Shown here one piece after another: positions 1-8,268 of a stretch of 37,605 bases of DNA (its first letter is position 1; every line of letters begins with the position of its first letter). The position numbers and the translations under genes are program-made. This DNA is from Fermentimonas sp. Lineage in GTDB: Bacteria; Bacteroidota; Bacteroidia; Bacteroidales; Dysgonomonadaceae. The stretch spans positions 1 through 37,605 of the forward strand of contig JAQUIZ010000010.1 in assembly GCA_028683355.1 (NCBI GenBank), given 5' to 3'. The notes under the pieces were generated by a model. That model made no database searches, was not told the origin of the DNA, and saw nothing but the letters and a program-made list of their open reading frames with translations.

Positions 1-1217
1 CCTGCACAAGTGAAGGTGGTCACAACACCCTTACTCAGCAGGAGATTAATGATGGCTGGGAGTTGCTTTTTGATGGCACTACACTCAACGGCTGGCGTGA
101 TTATAACGGCGATTCTCTTACTGCACCCTGGTTTGCAGAAGATGGCATGATTCAGGCTAAAGGAGAAGGAGCTGATGAACATGGTTATATTGTAACCGAA
201 AAGATTTATGAGAACTTCGAGCTTGTCTGGGATTGGAAAATTGCAGACGGCGGCAACAGTGGGGTGCTTTACCATGTTGTGGAGAATCCTAAATTTGCTG
301 TTCCTTATGTGACAGGACCGGAATATCAGCTTATTGACGATGCTGGTTTCCCTGATCCGCTGGAGGACTGGCAGAAGACTGCTGCTGATTATGCTATGTA
401 TACTACTGACCCGGCTAAGACAGTTTTAAAGCCTGCCGGCGAGTGGAATACTTCTAAGATTGTTTTCGACAACGGACATGTTGAGCACTGGCTGAATGGT
501 GAAAAGGTTATTGAGTTTGAAGCATGGACAGAGGACTGGTTTGAACGTAAAAATAGTGGCAAATGGGAAAATGCTCCTGAGTACGGCTTAGCAAGTAAAG
601 GTGTTATTTGTTTGCAGGACCACGGTTCAGCTGCATGGTTCCGTAATGTGAAAATTAAAGAGTTACCTAGAAAGACTAAAGAGGTGAATCTATTCAACGG
701 AACAGATTTACATGGCTGGGAAGTTTATGGTACTGAGAAATGGTATGTGGAAGATGGACTACTGGTTTGCGAAAGCGGTCCTGATAAACAGTACGGCTAT
801 CTTGCAACCCGTGAATATTATGATGATTTCGACCTGACAGTTGAATTCAAACAGGAAGCAGATGGTAATTCAGGTGTGTTTATCCGCTCGTTTGTTGAGC
901 CGGGTGCTATTGTAAACGGCTGGCAGGTGGAAGTTGCTCCTAAAGGCAATGATACCGGCGGTATTTATGAATCTTACGGTCGCGGATGGCTGGTGCAGAT
1001 CCCTGATGAAAAAGAGGAGATACTTAAAGAGGGCGAATGGAACACTTTGCGTATTCTTGTTCAGGGTGACAACGTAAAAACATATCTCAACGGAGAGGAA
1101 ATGGTTGACCTGACTGACGAAAAGATCGGTGCAGCTCAAGGACGTATCGCTTTACAAATTCATGACGGCGGTGGTATTAAAGTTCTTTGGAGAAATCTGA
1201 AATTACAGACACTCTAA
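1..1217 (+). CDS. Secreted/lipoprotein DUF1080 (3-keto-disaccharide hydrolase-like) protein, two domains, 5' truncated
   Basis: The reading frame is open from base 3 to the TAA at 1215-1217, so the gene begins outside the window; the TTG at 63 is only an internal codon. The first visible codon is Cys followed by Thr-Ser-Glu-Gly-Gly, which looks like the residue just after a lipobox, so this may be nearly the whole mature lipoprotein (inference). Two tandem DUF1080 domains follow, about nt 57-660 and 685-1214. Each opens with LFDGT or LFNGT, then LxGW, has a YGY or HGY...D motif and a DGGNSGV or DGNSGV motif, and ends with a WRNLKL or WFRNVKI strand. The family folds like concanavalin lectins, is secreted in Bacteroidetes and is linked to disaccharide or glycoside breakdown. 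The exact substrate cannot be read from sequence. Confidence 0.85.
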   Translation, partial: CTSEGGHNTLTQQEINDGWELLFDGTTLNGWRDYNGDSLTAPWFAEDGMIQAKGEGADEHGYIVTEKIYENFELVWDWKIADGGNSGVLYHVVENPKFAVPYVTGPEYQLIDDAGFPDPLEDWQKTAADYAMYTTDPAKTVLKPAGEWNTSKIVFDNGHVEHWLNGEKVIEFEAWTEDWFERKNSGKWENAPEYGLASKGVICLQDHGSAAWFRNVKIKELPRKTKEVNLFNGTDLHGWEVYGTEKWYVEDGLLVCESGPDKQYGYLATREYYDDFDLTVEFKQEADGNSGVFIRSFVEPGAIVNGWQVEVAPKGNDTGGIYESYGRGWLVQIPDEKEEILKEGEWNTLRILVQGDNVKTYLNGEEMVDLTDEKIGAAQGRIALQIHDGGGIKVLWRNLKLQTL

Positions 1218-1244
1218 ATGTAACTTAATCATATAACTTATTTG

Positions 1245-1277
1245 GAGGGAGCAGCAACTGCTCCCTCTGTTTTTTTT
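1245..1277 (+). terminator. Rho-independent terminator after the DUF1080 gene
   Basis: A perfect 10-bp stem (GAGGGAGCAG at 1245-1254 with CTGCTCCCTC at 1258-1267) encloses a CAA triloop and is followed by eight T at 1270-1277. It lies 27 bases after the DUF1080 stop codon. Confidence 0.93.
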
Positions 1278-1356
1278 CTTTGGCACCATTTTTGATATAC
1301 ATATCATAAATAAAAAGGTTGTCAATGTTTTTATATCGATTTCAGAAAAAACAACC

Positions 1357-1364
1357 TATATTTG
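1357..1364 (+). promoter_or_regulatory. Candidate -7 promoter element for rsfS-ftsH
   Basis: TATATTTG matches the Bacteroidetes -7 consensus TAnnTTTG and lies 26 bases before the rsfS ATG at 1391. No convincing -33 TTTG is seen at the usual distance. Because the element sits inside any longer reading of rsfS, it supports the start at 1391. Confidence 0.55.
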
Positions 1365-1390
1365 TATTACTAACTCACTTAAACCAAAGA

Positions 1391-1750
1391 ATGGCAGAAA
1401 AAAGCTTACTATTAAAGAATATTATTGAAGGAATTCAAGAGAAAAAAGGGAAAAACATAAATGCAATAAATTTAAAAGGTATTACCGGAGCTGTATGTGA
1501 TTATTTTGTAATATGCGAAGGTAATTCACCCACACAAGTATCGGCACTTGCAGAATCCGTAGAAAAAGTTGTAAAAGAAAATACAAAAGAAAACCCTATC
1601 CGGATACAGGGAAAACAACAGTCAGAATGGATAGGAATGGATTACGGTGATGTTATAGTTCATATTTTTCTTCCCGAACTCAGGAACTATTATAATATAG
1701 ACTTACTCTGGGGAGATGCACATTCTGAACACATTCCGAATTTGGATTAA
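1391..1750 (+). CDS. rsfS: Ribosomal silencing factor RsfS (DUF143/YbeB family)
   Basis: The 119-residue product belongs to the RsfS family, which binds ribosomal protein uL14 on the 50S subunit and blocks 30S joining when nutrients are short. The family pattern is clear: an N-terminal helix (KNIIEGIQEKKG), the strand core with CDYFVICEGNSPTQVSALAESV, and the C-terminal WIGMDYGDVIVHIFLPELRNYYNIDLLW region. The frame is open further upstream (from 1319), but the ATG at 1391 gives the family length and lies just after a -7 promoter element. It is followed by ftsH after 75 bases on the same strand, a neighbour order common in Bacteroidetes, so the two are probably cotranscribed. Confidence 0.93.
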   Translation: MAEKSLLLKNIIEGIQEKKGKNINAINLKGITGAVCDYFVICEGNSPTQVSALAESVEKVVKENTKENPIRIQGKQQSEWIGMDYGDVIVHIFLPELRNYYNIDLLWGDAHSEHIPNLD

Positions 1751-1825
1751 AAAACTTATTTACTAAGAAATTGTTACTTATAACACAATAACTCTCAATA
1801 CACAACAAAAAGAGGTATCAAATAA

Positions 1826-3982
1826 ATGAGCAGTACGAATCAAGATAATCAAAAAAATAAACAACCTACCATGCGCCCTAAGCTTGGTGGCAGTAACCCA
1901 AAACGGCCTTTCAACCCTTACTGGGTATACGCAATTGTTTTGGCTATACTTATGGGTATGTGGTTCTTTGGACAGGATAATACTGTTAAAGAGATCACAT
2001 GGTCTGAATTTCAGGAGTATGTTAGCGATAACCGCATAAAGAGTGTAGTTATCTATAACAACAAGGAAGCTGCTGAAGCAATCGTAAGGGAAGAGTCGGT
2101 TGACTATGTTTTCGGTGAATCTGCCAGATCAGGCAGAACGCCTGTGATATTAGTTAAAGGCCCGTCGCCGGATGCTATTTCAGAATATATAGATACAGTA
2201 AAAACAGAAAAGAACTACGATATTCAGGTACGTTTCGACACAACTTCCGAAGTGTGGGGTGTATTGCTTACGTTCCTCCCATTTGTATTACTGATTGCAT
2301 TCTGGGTATGGATGATGAGACGAATGCAAGGAGGTGGAGGCGGAGGCAGCGGTGGAGTTTTCAATGTTGGGAAATCCAAAGCACAGCTGTTCGACCGTGA
2401 TTCAAGTCAGAAGGTTACCTTTAAAGATGTTGCCGGTCTCTCTGAAGCAAAAGAGGAGGTACAGGAAATTGTAGAGTTCCTTAAGAGTCCGAATAACTAC
2501 ACGAACCTTGGTGGTAAAATACCTAAAGGTGCACTCCTTGTAGGTCCTCCCGGAACAGGTAAAACACTGCTTGCCAAGGCTGTTGCCGGGGAAGCTAATG
2601 TACCCTTTTTCTCGATATCTGGCTCTGACTTCGTAGAGATGTTTGTTGGTGTGGGTGCATCAAGAGTAAGAGACCTGTTCAGACAGGCTAAAGAAAAAGC
2701 TCCATGTATAGTTTTTATTGACGAGATAGATGCTGTTGGAAGGGCAAGAGGCAAGAACAACAATTTTGGGTCTAACGACGAGCGTGAAAACACTCTTAAC
2801 CAACTTCTTACGGAGATGGATGGTTTCGGATCAAACAGTGGGGTAATAATTCTTGCTGCAACAAACCGTGCAGATGTGCTTGATAAAGCTTTACTACGTG
2901 CGGGCAGGTTCGACAGACAGATTTATGTGGAACTGCCTGACCTCAATGACCGTAAGGAAATTTTCAAGGTTCACCTTCGTCCTATTAAAATAGATGAATC
3001 AATAGATGTTGAGTTCCTTTCACGACAGACACCCGGATTCTCGGGAGCAGATATTGCAAATGTTTGTAACGAGGCTGCACTTATAGCAGCACGAAAGAAA
3101 AAGAAATTCGTGCAAAGAGAGGACTTCATGAATGCGGTGGACCGAATAGTGGGCGGACTTGAAAAGAAAAATAAGATTATCACTCAGGATGAGAAAAAGT
3201 CTATCGCCATACATGAAGCAGGACATGCAACTTTAAGCTGGTTCCTGGAGCATGCTAATCCTTTGGTGAAAGTAACTATAGTTCCCAGAGGTAAAGCACT
3301 TGGTGCAGCATGGTATCTGCCTGAAGAAAGACAGATTACTACTAAAGAGCAGATGCTTGATGAGATGTGCGCTTTATTGGGCGGACGTGCCGCAGAAGAG
3401 CTCTTTATAGGCCAGATATCCTCTGGTGCTATGAACGACTTGGAAAGGGTGACTAAACAGGCGTATGCAATGATTACTTACATGGGTATGAGTGAGAAAC
3501 TGCCTAATATAAGTTACTACGACTCTTCAGGCCAGGAGTATCCCTTCTCAAAACCTTACAGTGATGAAACGGCGAAAATGATCGACTCTGAGGTAAAAGC
3601 TATGATTGCTGAGCAGTATGATCGTGCTAAACAGATACTGACTGAAAAGGGCAAGGGTCATAATCAGCTGGCTAAGATCCTGCTTGAAAGAGAGATAATC
3701 TATGCAAATGACCTGGAGCATATCTTCGGGAAAAGACCTTGGGTGTCCCGCTCTGAAGAGATTCTGGAAAACAAAAAGGTTGATGCGGATGAGCAAATAC
3801 CTCCATTAAAACCTGTAGGTTCGGGGGAAAACATCTTTATACATACAGATCCCAAGGTAGAAGACGAAAATAGTCAGAACCAATCAGACGCAGATGAAGT
3901 GAGCCATACAGGTGAGAAAAAGGCAGAAAGTGACAATAAGTCCGATGATAATAACAAAGATTTAAACGCAGACGATAAATAA
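1826..3982 (+). CDS. ftsH: ATP-dependent zinc metalloprotease FtsH
   Basis: The 718-residue membrane AAA+ protease degrades unassembled membrane proteins and selected soluble proteins. Visible parts: a charged N-terminal tail, TM1 about residues 32-49, a periplasmic segment, TM2 about 143-164, a glycine-rich linker (169-178), the AAA module with Walker A GPPGTGKT at 240-247, Walker B with D299/E300, the second-region-of-homology arginines near [21 protein letters not shown], and the zinc motif HEAGH at 463-467. The C-terminal 50 or so residues are an acidic, Asn/Lys-rich low-complexity tail not needed for catalysis. The ATG at 1826 precedes the expected N-terminus. A strong terminator follows at 4031. 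Confidence 0.98.
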   Translation: MSSTNQDNQKNKQPTMRPKLGGSNPKRPFNPYWVYAIVLAILMGMWFFGQDNTVKEITWSEFQEYVSDNRIKSVVIYNNKEAAEAIVREESVDYVFGESARSGRTPVILVKGPSPDAISEYIDTVKTEKNYDIQVRFDTTSEVWGVLLTFLPFVLLIAFWVWMMRRMQGGGGGGSGGVFNVGKSKAQLFDRDSSQKVTFKDVAGLSEAKEEVQEIVEFLKSPNNYTNLGGKIPKGALLVGPPGTGKTLLAKAVAGEANVPFFSISGSDFVEMFVGVGASRVRDLFRQAKEKAPCIVFIDEIDAVGRARGKNNNFGSNDERENTLNQLLTEMDGFGSNSGVIILAATNRADVLDKALLRAGRFDRQIYVELPDLNDRKEIFKVHLRPIKIDESIDVEFLSRQTPGFSGADIANVCNEAALIAARKKKKFVQREDFMNAVDRIVGGLEKKNKIITQDEKKSIAIHEAGHATLSWFLEHANPLVKVTIVPRGKALGAAWYLPEERQITTKEQMLDEMCALLGGRAAEELFIGQISSGAMNDLERVTKQAYAMITYMGMSEKLPNISYYDSSGQEYPFSKPYSDETAKMIDSEVKAMIAEQYDRAKQILTEKGKGHNQLAKILLEREIIYANDLEHIFGKRPWVSRSEEILENKKVDADEQIPPLKPVGSGENIFIHTDPKVEDENSQNQSDADEVSHTGEKKAESDNKSDDNNKDLNADDK

Positions 3983-4030
3983 AGATAACTAACTATAGAA
4001 AAATTTAATAATAGAGCTGAATCTATCATA

Positions 4031-4061
4031 AAAGCCTGAGCCTCAATACTCAGGCTTTTTT
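4031..4061 (+). terminator. Rho-independent terminator after ftsH
   Basis: A perfect 10-bp stem (AAAGCCTGAG at 4031-4040 with CTCAGGCTTT at 4049-4058) has an 8-base loop and runs into a T tract. It ends the rsfS-ftsH unit. Confidence 0.93.
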
Positions 4062-4090
4062 ATTCATATTGAATCTTTAAAAGGTCAGGA

Positions 4091-4107
4091 TTAACATCAT
4101 ATGTTAA
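4091..4107. promoter_or_regulatory. 17-bp palindrome upstream of sod, operator-like
   Basis: TTAACAT-cat-ATGTTAA is a perfect 7-bp inverted repeat with a 3-base centre, 57 bases before the sod ATG. Its dyad symmetry and position suggest a binding site for a dimeric regulator. Which regulator cannot be told from sequence. Confidence 0.4.
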
Positions 4108-4125
4108 CCGAACAATACAAATCGT

Positions 4126-4156
4126 TGTTCGTTATATATTAAAGTATAAACGAACA
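4126..4156. promoter_or_regulatory. Second inverted repeat upstream of sod
   Basis: TGTTCGTT (4126-4133) and AACGAACA (4149-4156) form an 8-bp inverted repeat with 15 bases between, ending 7 bases before the sod ATG. In RNA it would form a hairpin next to the start codon; in DNA it could be a split operator. No TAnnTTTG promoter element is obvious between it and the gene. Confidence 0.4.
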
Positions 4157-4163
4157 GCATAAT

Positions 4164-4853
4164 ATGAAAACAGTTCAATATTATCTATTAACGGGCATTA
4201 TTGCATTAACAACGCTTAGTTGCAACAGCTCGAACGCTAAGAACAGCGAGAATAACAATTATAAAAATAATATAAATATGAAATTTGAAAAAGTAGCATT
4301 ACCCTATGCAACCGATGCTTTAGAGCCGGTTATCAGTAAACAAACAGTGGAACTCCACTATGGCAAACATCATCAGGCCTATGTAGACAATTTAAATAAA
4401 CTGGTTGTAGGCACAAAATTCGAAAATTCAGATCTGGAGACAGTAGTCAAGGAAAGCGATGGAGCTGTTTTTAATAACGCAGGTCAGATATTAAATCATA
4501 ATATTTACTTCACTTCATTCAAAAAAGATGGAGGTGGTGAACCAAAAGGTAAATTAGCCGATGCAATTAAAGAGCAATATGGCTCGTTTGATAAATTTAA
4601 GGAAGAATTTAATGCTGCCGGAGTTTCCGTATTTGGTTCAGGCTGGGTATGGCTGGCGAAGGACGCAAGCGGTAAACTTTCCATAGAAAAGGAGAGCAAC
4701 GCCGGTAACCCGATCACAAAAGGGTTGACTCCGATTTTGGGTTTTGATGTATGGGAGCACTCATATTATCTTGATTATCAGAATCGCCGTGCCGACCACC
4801 TGAAAGAATTGTGGAAAATTGTAGATTGGGACGTTGTTAGCGCACGTTATTAA
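4164..4853 (+). CDS. sodB: Fe/Mn superoxide dismutase with N-terminal lipoprotein leader
   Basis: The enzyme converts superoxide to oxygen and hydrogen peroxide. Metal ligands line up as H65 (in HYGKHH), H112 (in LNHN), D195 and H199 (in DVWEH); GQ at 107-108 resembles the iron or cambialistic SODs of Bacteroidales. The odd part is the first 38 residues: Lys3, a hydrophobic stretch, and LTTLSC with Cys20 form a plausible lipobox, followed by an Asn/Lys-rich linker. An internal ATG at 4278 (Met39, then KFEKVALPY) would give a 191-residue protein, the normal size of a cytosolic SOD. The gene may therefore make two forms, or be secreted only. It stands alone between two terminators, with two inverted repeats upstream. 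Confidence 0.95.
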   Translation: MKTVQYYLLTGIIALTTLSCNSSNAKNSENNNYKNNINMKFEKVALPYATDALEPVISKQTVELHYGKHHQAYVDNLNKLVVGTKFENSDLETVVKESDGAVFNNAGQILNHNIYFTSFKKDGGGEPKGKLADAIKEQYGSFDKFKEEFNAAGVSVFGSGWVWLAKDASGKLSIEKESNAGNPITKGLTPILGFDVWEHSYYLDYQNRRADHLKELWKIVDWDVVSARY

Positions 4854-4900
4854 TTGAAAGCAATCTTTCGGTATTAAATGTAATCTATTTATATGCTAAT

Positions 4901-4937
4901 AAAAGGGGAGTGAATAATTTGAGTTCACTCCCCTTTT
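4901..4937. terminator. Bidirectional terminator between sod and pgeF
   Basis: A perfect 14-bp stem (4901-4914 with 4924-4937, core GGGGAGTGAA/TTCACTCCCC) has a 9-base loop. The A4 and T4 ends of the stem give a U-rich tail on both strands, fitting the convergent genes on each side. Confidence 0.9.
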
Positions 4938-4957
4938 CTTTTTCTCTTTGCTTGCGT

Positions 4958-5779
4958 CTAATTATCTTTCATCATAATTCCGGTTAGCATTCTGCCTGAG
5001 TGGACAGTCTGACGACGGGCTGAAAAGAAAAGCTCCTGCATACTGTAAGTACACATATCGGTTATTTCTATATTATTTTCTATTAAGCCAAGTCTCACAA
5101 GCTCTCTTCTGTTTATCTCTTTAAGGTTAAGATGATATTTGGAAGATGTTTGATTTCTGAAACATAACTCAGGATCAGAAACATTGAAGCCGTTCTTTGA
5201 AAACAGATCAACAATCTCATCCCCTACTTCGTAGTGAGTTACATCAATAGCAGGACCTATACAGGCAATCATGTCTGCAGGATTGGAGTCATACTGTTTC
5301 TGCATCTCCAGTATTGTATTTTGAACTATTCGCCCGGATGTACCCTTCCAGCCTGCATGGATAGCAGCAATAACCTCTTTTGCCTTGTCATAAATAATGA
5401 TCGGTACGCAATCGGCTGTAGTAGCACATAAAAATATTCCCTTCAGATTAGAAATGGTTGCATCCACGCCATACATTATCTCTATTGCTGAAGTGGAATC
5501 CAGACCCATAAACTCTTCATCAATCTTCAGGACTCTAGTTCCATGTGTCTGATGAGGAATAATGAATTTACTTATATCCATATAGAACATCCTCGAAAGG
5601 ATATTCCTGTTTTCAAAAATATTAAGAGGATCATCATCAGAGAAATTACCCATGTTGAATGAAGAATAGGTACCATTACTAACTCCACCAATCCTGGTGG
5701 TAGAGAAATGTACTATATCTTTTTCCTTATCAAGGAGATCAAACAGAAGTAAATTTGTATACTGAGGATGTCTTTTCAT
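4958..5779 (-). CDS. pgeF: Peptidoglycan editing factor PgeF (laccase-domain, DUF152/YfiH family)
   Basis: The 273-residue protein is a member of the PgeF/YfiH family, once called polyphenol oxidase or laccase-domain proteins. Members remove wrongly built muropeptide precursors, and some have purine nucleoside phosphorylase or deaminase activity. The metal or active-site set is present: H79 in HQTHG, C124 in ADCVP and H141 in HAGWKGT, plus the ACIGPAI and SARR motifs. The ATG at 5779 follows the obg stop codon after 2 bases, so it is translated from the adk-obg transcript. Which of the family's activities applies here is not settled by sequence. Confidence 0.92.
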   Translation of the reverse strand: MKRHPQYTNLLLFDLLDKEKDIVHFSTTRIGGVSNGTYSSFNMGNFSDDDPLNIFENRNILSRMFYMDISKFIIPHQTHGTRVLKIDEEFMGLDSTSAIEIMYGVDATISNLKGIFLCATTADCVPIIIYDKAKEVIAAIHAGWKGTSGRIVQNTILEMQKQYDSNPADMIACIGPAIDVTHYEVGDEIVDLFSKNGFNVSDPELCFRNQTSSKYHLNLKEINRRELVRLGLIENNIEITDMCTYSMQELFFSARRQTVHSGRMLTGIMMKDN

Positions 5780-5781
5780 AA

Positions 5782-6909
5782 CTAATAGTCTTCTTCTTCA
5801 TAGTCTGAATCATCCTCTTCTTCATCCTGAATATCCTCTTCAGGTTCAAATTCCAGCTGAGATATATCAAGTTTGCGGTGGATAAGATCTTCACGTGATG
5901 CAGCTTTTGGAATAAAATTGTCTGAGTTAAGCTCTCTCCATAATATATCTTTCAGAACCTGAATACCATAACCGGTTACAGAAGAGATAAATATATGTGG
6001 CAAGTCGGGAAGTTCCTCAGTTATTGCCTCCATCAGTTCCTCATCAAGCATATCCGACTTAGAGATAGCAAGAACATGAGTCTTGTCGAGCAGTTCAGGA
6101 TTATACTTCTTAAGCTCATTAAGCAGTATATAGTACTCATCTTTTATATCATCGCTGTCGGCAGGGATTACAAATAGCAGAAGTGAGTTTCTCTCAATAT
6201 GACGGAGGAAGCGTAGACCAAGGCCTCTGCCTTCACTTGCCCCTTCAATAATTCCGGGGATATCAGCCATTACGAAAGATTTACCTTCGCGGTAATCAAC
6301 TATACCGAGGTTAGGCTCAAGAGTTGTAAAAGGATAGTTAGCTATCTTAGGTTTGGCTGCAGACACAACAGATAGAAGTGTAGATTTTCCTGCATTTGGG
6401 AAACCTACCAAACCAACATCTGCCAGCAGTTTCAGCTCAAGAATTATCCAACGCTCTTCATATGGCTCTCCCGGCTGAGCGTAACGTGGTGCCTGATTGG
6501 TTGATGTTTTGAAATGCTGATTACCTAAGCCGCCCCGTCCTCCTTTAAGAAGTGTAACCTCCTGCCCGTCATCTGTTATATCACACAGGAACTCTCCTGT
6601 ATGGGCATCATATGCAACTGTGCCACAGGGGACATCAATTATTCTTGACTCTCCTTTTTTACCTGACCTCTGGGCGCCAGTTCCGGGCTCTCCGTGTCCT
6701 GCAAAAATATGTCGCTTATAACGCAGGTGCAATAACGTCCAGAAGTTGCGGTTTCCGCGCAGAATTATACTTCCGCCTTCTCCACCGTCACCTCCGTCAG
6801 GTCCGCCTTTAGGAACATATTTCTCACGGCGGAAATGCGCAGATCCGCGACCGCCCTTTCCTGAGCGGCAAAATATCTTTACGTAATCTACAAAATTTGT
6901 TTCCGCCAT
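5782..6909 (-). CDS. obg: GTPase Obg (CgtA), 50S ribosome assembly
   Basis: The 375-residue essential GTPase acts in late 50S subunit assembly and the stringent response. The N-terminal glycine-rich Obg fold (about 1-160) carries repeated GG motifs ([22 protein letters not shown]). The G domain has G1 GFPNAGKST near 170, the DIPG switch followed by [21 protein letters not shown], and SKSD. The C-terminus lacks a large OCT domain and ends in an acidic tail of mostly Asp and Glu over about 25 residues, as in other Bacteroidetes Obg proteins. It lies between adk (29-base gap) and pgeF (2-base gap). Confidence 0.97.
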   Translation of the reverse strand: MAETNFVDYVKIFCRSGKGGRGSAHFRREKYVPKGGPDGGDGGEGGSIILRGNRNFWTLLHLRYKRHIFAGHGEPGTGAQRSGKKGESRIIDVPCGTVAYDAHTGEFLCDITDDGQEVTLLKGGRGGLGNQHFKTSTNQAPRYAQPGEPYEERWIILELKLLADVGLVGFPNAGKSTLLSVVSAAKPKIANYPFTTLEPNLGIVDYREGKSFVMADIPGIIEGASEGRGLGLRFLRHIERNSLLLFVIPADSDDIKDEYYILLNELKKYNPELLDKTHVLAISKSDMLDEELMEAITEELPDLPHIFISSVTGYGIQVLKDILWRELNSDNFIPKAASREDLIHRKLDISQLEFEPEEDIQDEEEDDSDYEEEDY

Positions 6910-6938
6910 TTCAATTTATAATTAAGTATCCGGTTAAT

Positions 6939-7514
6939 TTAAGCAATTATTCTGTCAATTACAGTAGAAATTGAATCGAATATATCATCAATGCTACCCT
7001 GTCCCGGAATTCTGACAAGTTTAAACCGCTCGTTATAGAAACTTTTTAATGGTTCAGTCTGATTGCGATAAACATTTAATCTTGATTCAACAGTCTCCCT
7101 GTTATCGTCAGAGCGACCTGATATTTCACCCCTTTTAAGGATGCGGTTTACAAGCTCTTCCTCTTCAACTTCGAGACTCAGTACCACAGACACTTTCTCG
7201 TCATATTTTTCCAGCATCTCGTCGAGAGCCTTACCTTGAGCCAATGTTCTGGGGAAGCCGTCAAAAATAAAACCTTTTACACCGTTTTTTTTCCTCATCA
7301 AATCATCCAGCTTCTCGATCATAACCTCATCAGGAATAAGATGACCTTTAGAAATATATGAGTCCGCTTTTTGTCCAAACTCAGTATTAGCCTCTATCTC
7401 AGCTCTCAGCATATCACCTGTTGAAACATGTTCCAGACCATACTTCTCAGAAAGCTTTACGCTCTGGGTACCCTTTCCTGATCCCGGAGCTCCAAAAATT
7501 ACAATATTCAGCAT
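6939..7514 (-). CDS. adk: Adenylate kinase
   Basis: The 191-residue enzyme interconverts ATP plus AMP and two ADP. The P-loop GAPGSGKGT is at residues 8-16, followed by STGDMLR (AMP site), GFPRTLAQ, and RGEISGRSDDN in the LID. The protein is of the short-LID type without the four-Cys zinc site. It is the first gene of adk-obg-pgeF, with a good -7 element 25 bases upstream. Confidence 0.97.
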   Translation of the reverse strand: MLNIVIFGAPGSGKGTQSVKLSEKYGLEHVSTGDMLRAEIEANTEFGQKADSYISKGHLIPDEVMIEKLDDLMRKKNGVKGFIFDGFPRTLAQGKALDEMLEKYDEKVSVVLSLEVEEEELVNRILKRGEISGRSDDNRETVESRLNVYRNQTEPLKSFYNERFKLVRIPGQGSIDDIFDSISTVIDRIIA

Positions 7515-7538
7515 AATTAATTTTCAATAAATAAGTTG

Positions 7539-7546
7539 CAAAGATA
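7539..7546 (-). promoter_or_regulatory. Candidate -7 promoter element for adk-obg-pgeF
   Basis: On the minus strand the site reads TATCTTTG, an exact TAnnTTTG match, 25 bases before the adk start codon. No clear -33 TTTG is seen. The rest of the 256-base gap 7515-7770 holds AT-rich sequence with TATATTTAA repeated at 7635 and 7650, a weak candidate promoter for the plus-strand gene at 7771. Confidence 0.6.
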
Positions 7547-7770
7547 CATATTTTCACTGATTTCGCTATCATAATGATATTCCATATTGTAGATTTTATG
7601 CTGTTTTAATAAAAATGACAAATTGAACCAATCTTATATTTAAGTGTTTTATATTTAAAGTTAAACTATTAAAATCCAATTTGTGAAACGAGCATTAACA
7701 TCATTATTACCAAAAAGATGATTAAAGCGAGTTCCATTTGACACATTTAAGAATTAATAATTTTAATCGT

Positions 7771-8106
7771 ATGAAAAAGGAAGAATTCAAACAGAAAACA
7801 CACAAAGTGCTTGATGAGTTGGTAGAGTATATTGACAAACTGGAGAAGAAAGCTGACGAGATTGCTGAAGACGCAAAAGAGGAATATCGTGAACAGCTTG
7901 ATAACTTAAAGGGAATCAGAGATAATCTATCTGCTAAACTGGATGAGTATGAGGATATTGCAGACAGTAAATGGGACGTGATCAAAGATAGTGCAGGGAA
8001 GTTTTTCGACTCTGTATCTGAATCATGGAAAGAGAACTTCGCCTCTGTATCCGAGGCTTTTAAAAAGGATAGAAATAAAACAGACGAAGAGGATTCTTAT
8101 TCTTGA
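7771..8106 (+). CDS. Small acidic coiled-coil protein of unknown function
   Basis: This 111-residue protein starts at the ATG at 7771; an in-frame TTG at 7738 is unlikely. It is highly charged with heptad-like spacing of Leu, Ile and Val (KVLDELVEYIDKLEKKADEIAEDAKEEY...), so a long helical coiled coil is expected over about residues 5-70, then a second amphipathic helix with aromatic residues (WDVIKDSAGKFFDSV). It has no signal peptide or membrane segment. It resembles the sll1863-like/stress-response coiled-coil proteins found in Bacteroidetes, but no function can be assigned. Its stop codon shares base 8106 with the 3' end of the opposite-strand tRNA-Cys. Confidence 0.72.
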   Translation: MKKEEFKQKTHKVLDELVEYIDKLEKKADEIAEDAKEEYREQLDNLKGIRDNLSAKLDEYEDIADSKWDVIKDSAGKFFDSVSESWKENFASVSEAFKKDRNKTDEEDSYS

Positions 8107-8176
8107 GGTACCTGGCGGATTTGAACCGCCGTAACCGGTTTTGCAGACCGACGCCTAACCACTCGGCCAAGGTACC
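8106..8176 (-). tRNA. tRNA-Cys (anticodon GCA)
   Basis: The 71-base cloverleaf reads 5' GGTACCT ... AGGTACC 3' (7-bp acceptor stem), has an anticodon loop CTGCAAA with GCA at 8142-8144, a T arm GGCGG-TTCAAAT-CCGCC, and U73 as discriminator, the base typical of tRNA-Cys. CCA is not encoded; the next bases are not CCA. A strong promoter lies just upstream at 8193-8222. Confidence 0.97.
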
Positions 8177-8192
8177 GTTTCTTTTGAGGATG

Positions 8193-8222
8193 CAAATATA
8201 AGATATTTTTTTAAGTTACAAA
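8193..8222 (-). promoter_or_regulatory. Promoter for tRNA-Cys
   Basis: On the minus strand TTTG (8222-8219), an 18-base spacer and TATATTTG (8200-8193) form a near-ideal Bacteroidetes promoter. Transcription would begin about 10 bases before the tRNA 5' end at 8176. Confidence 0.8.
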
Positions 8223-8268
8223 AAGGTTCGGGGATAATTATGGATTTCTTTAAACCCTTTCCGGTTAT

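Noticed and set aside
1319..1390. 24-residue N-terminal extension of RsfS
   Set aside because: It runs through the -7 promoter element and has no counterpart in the family.
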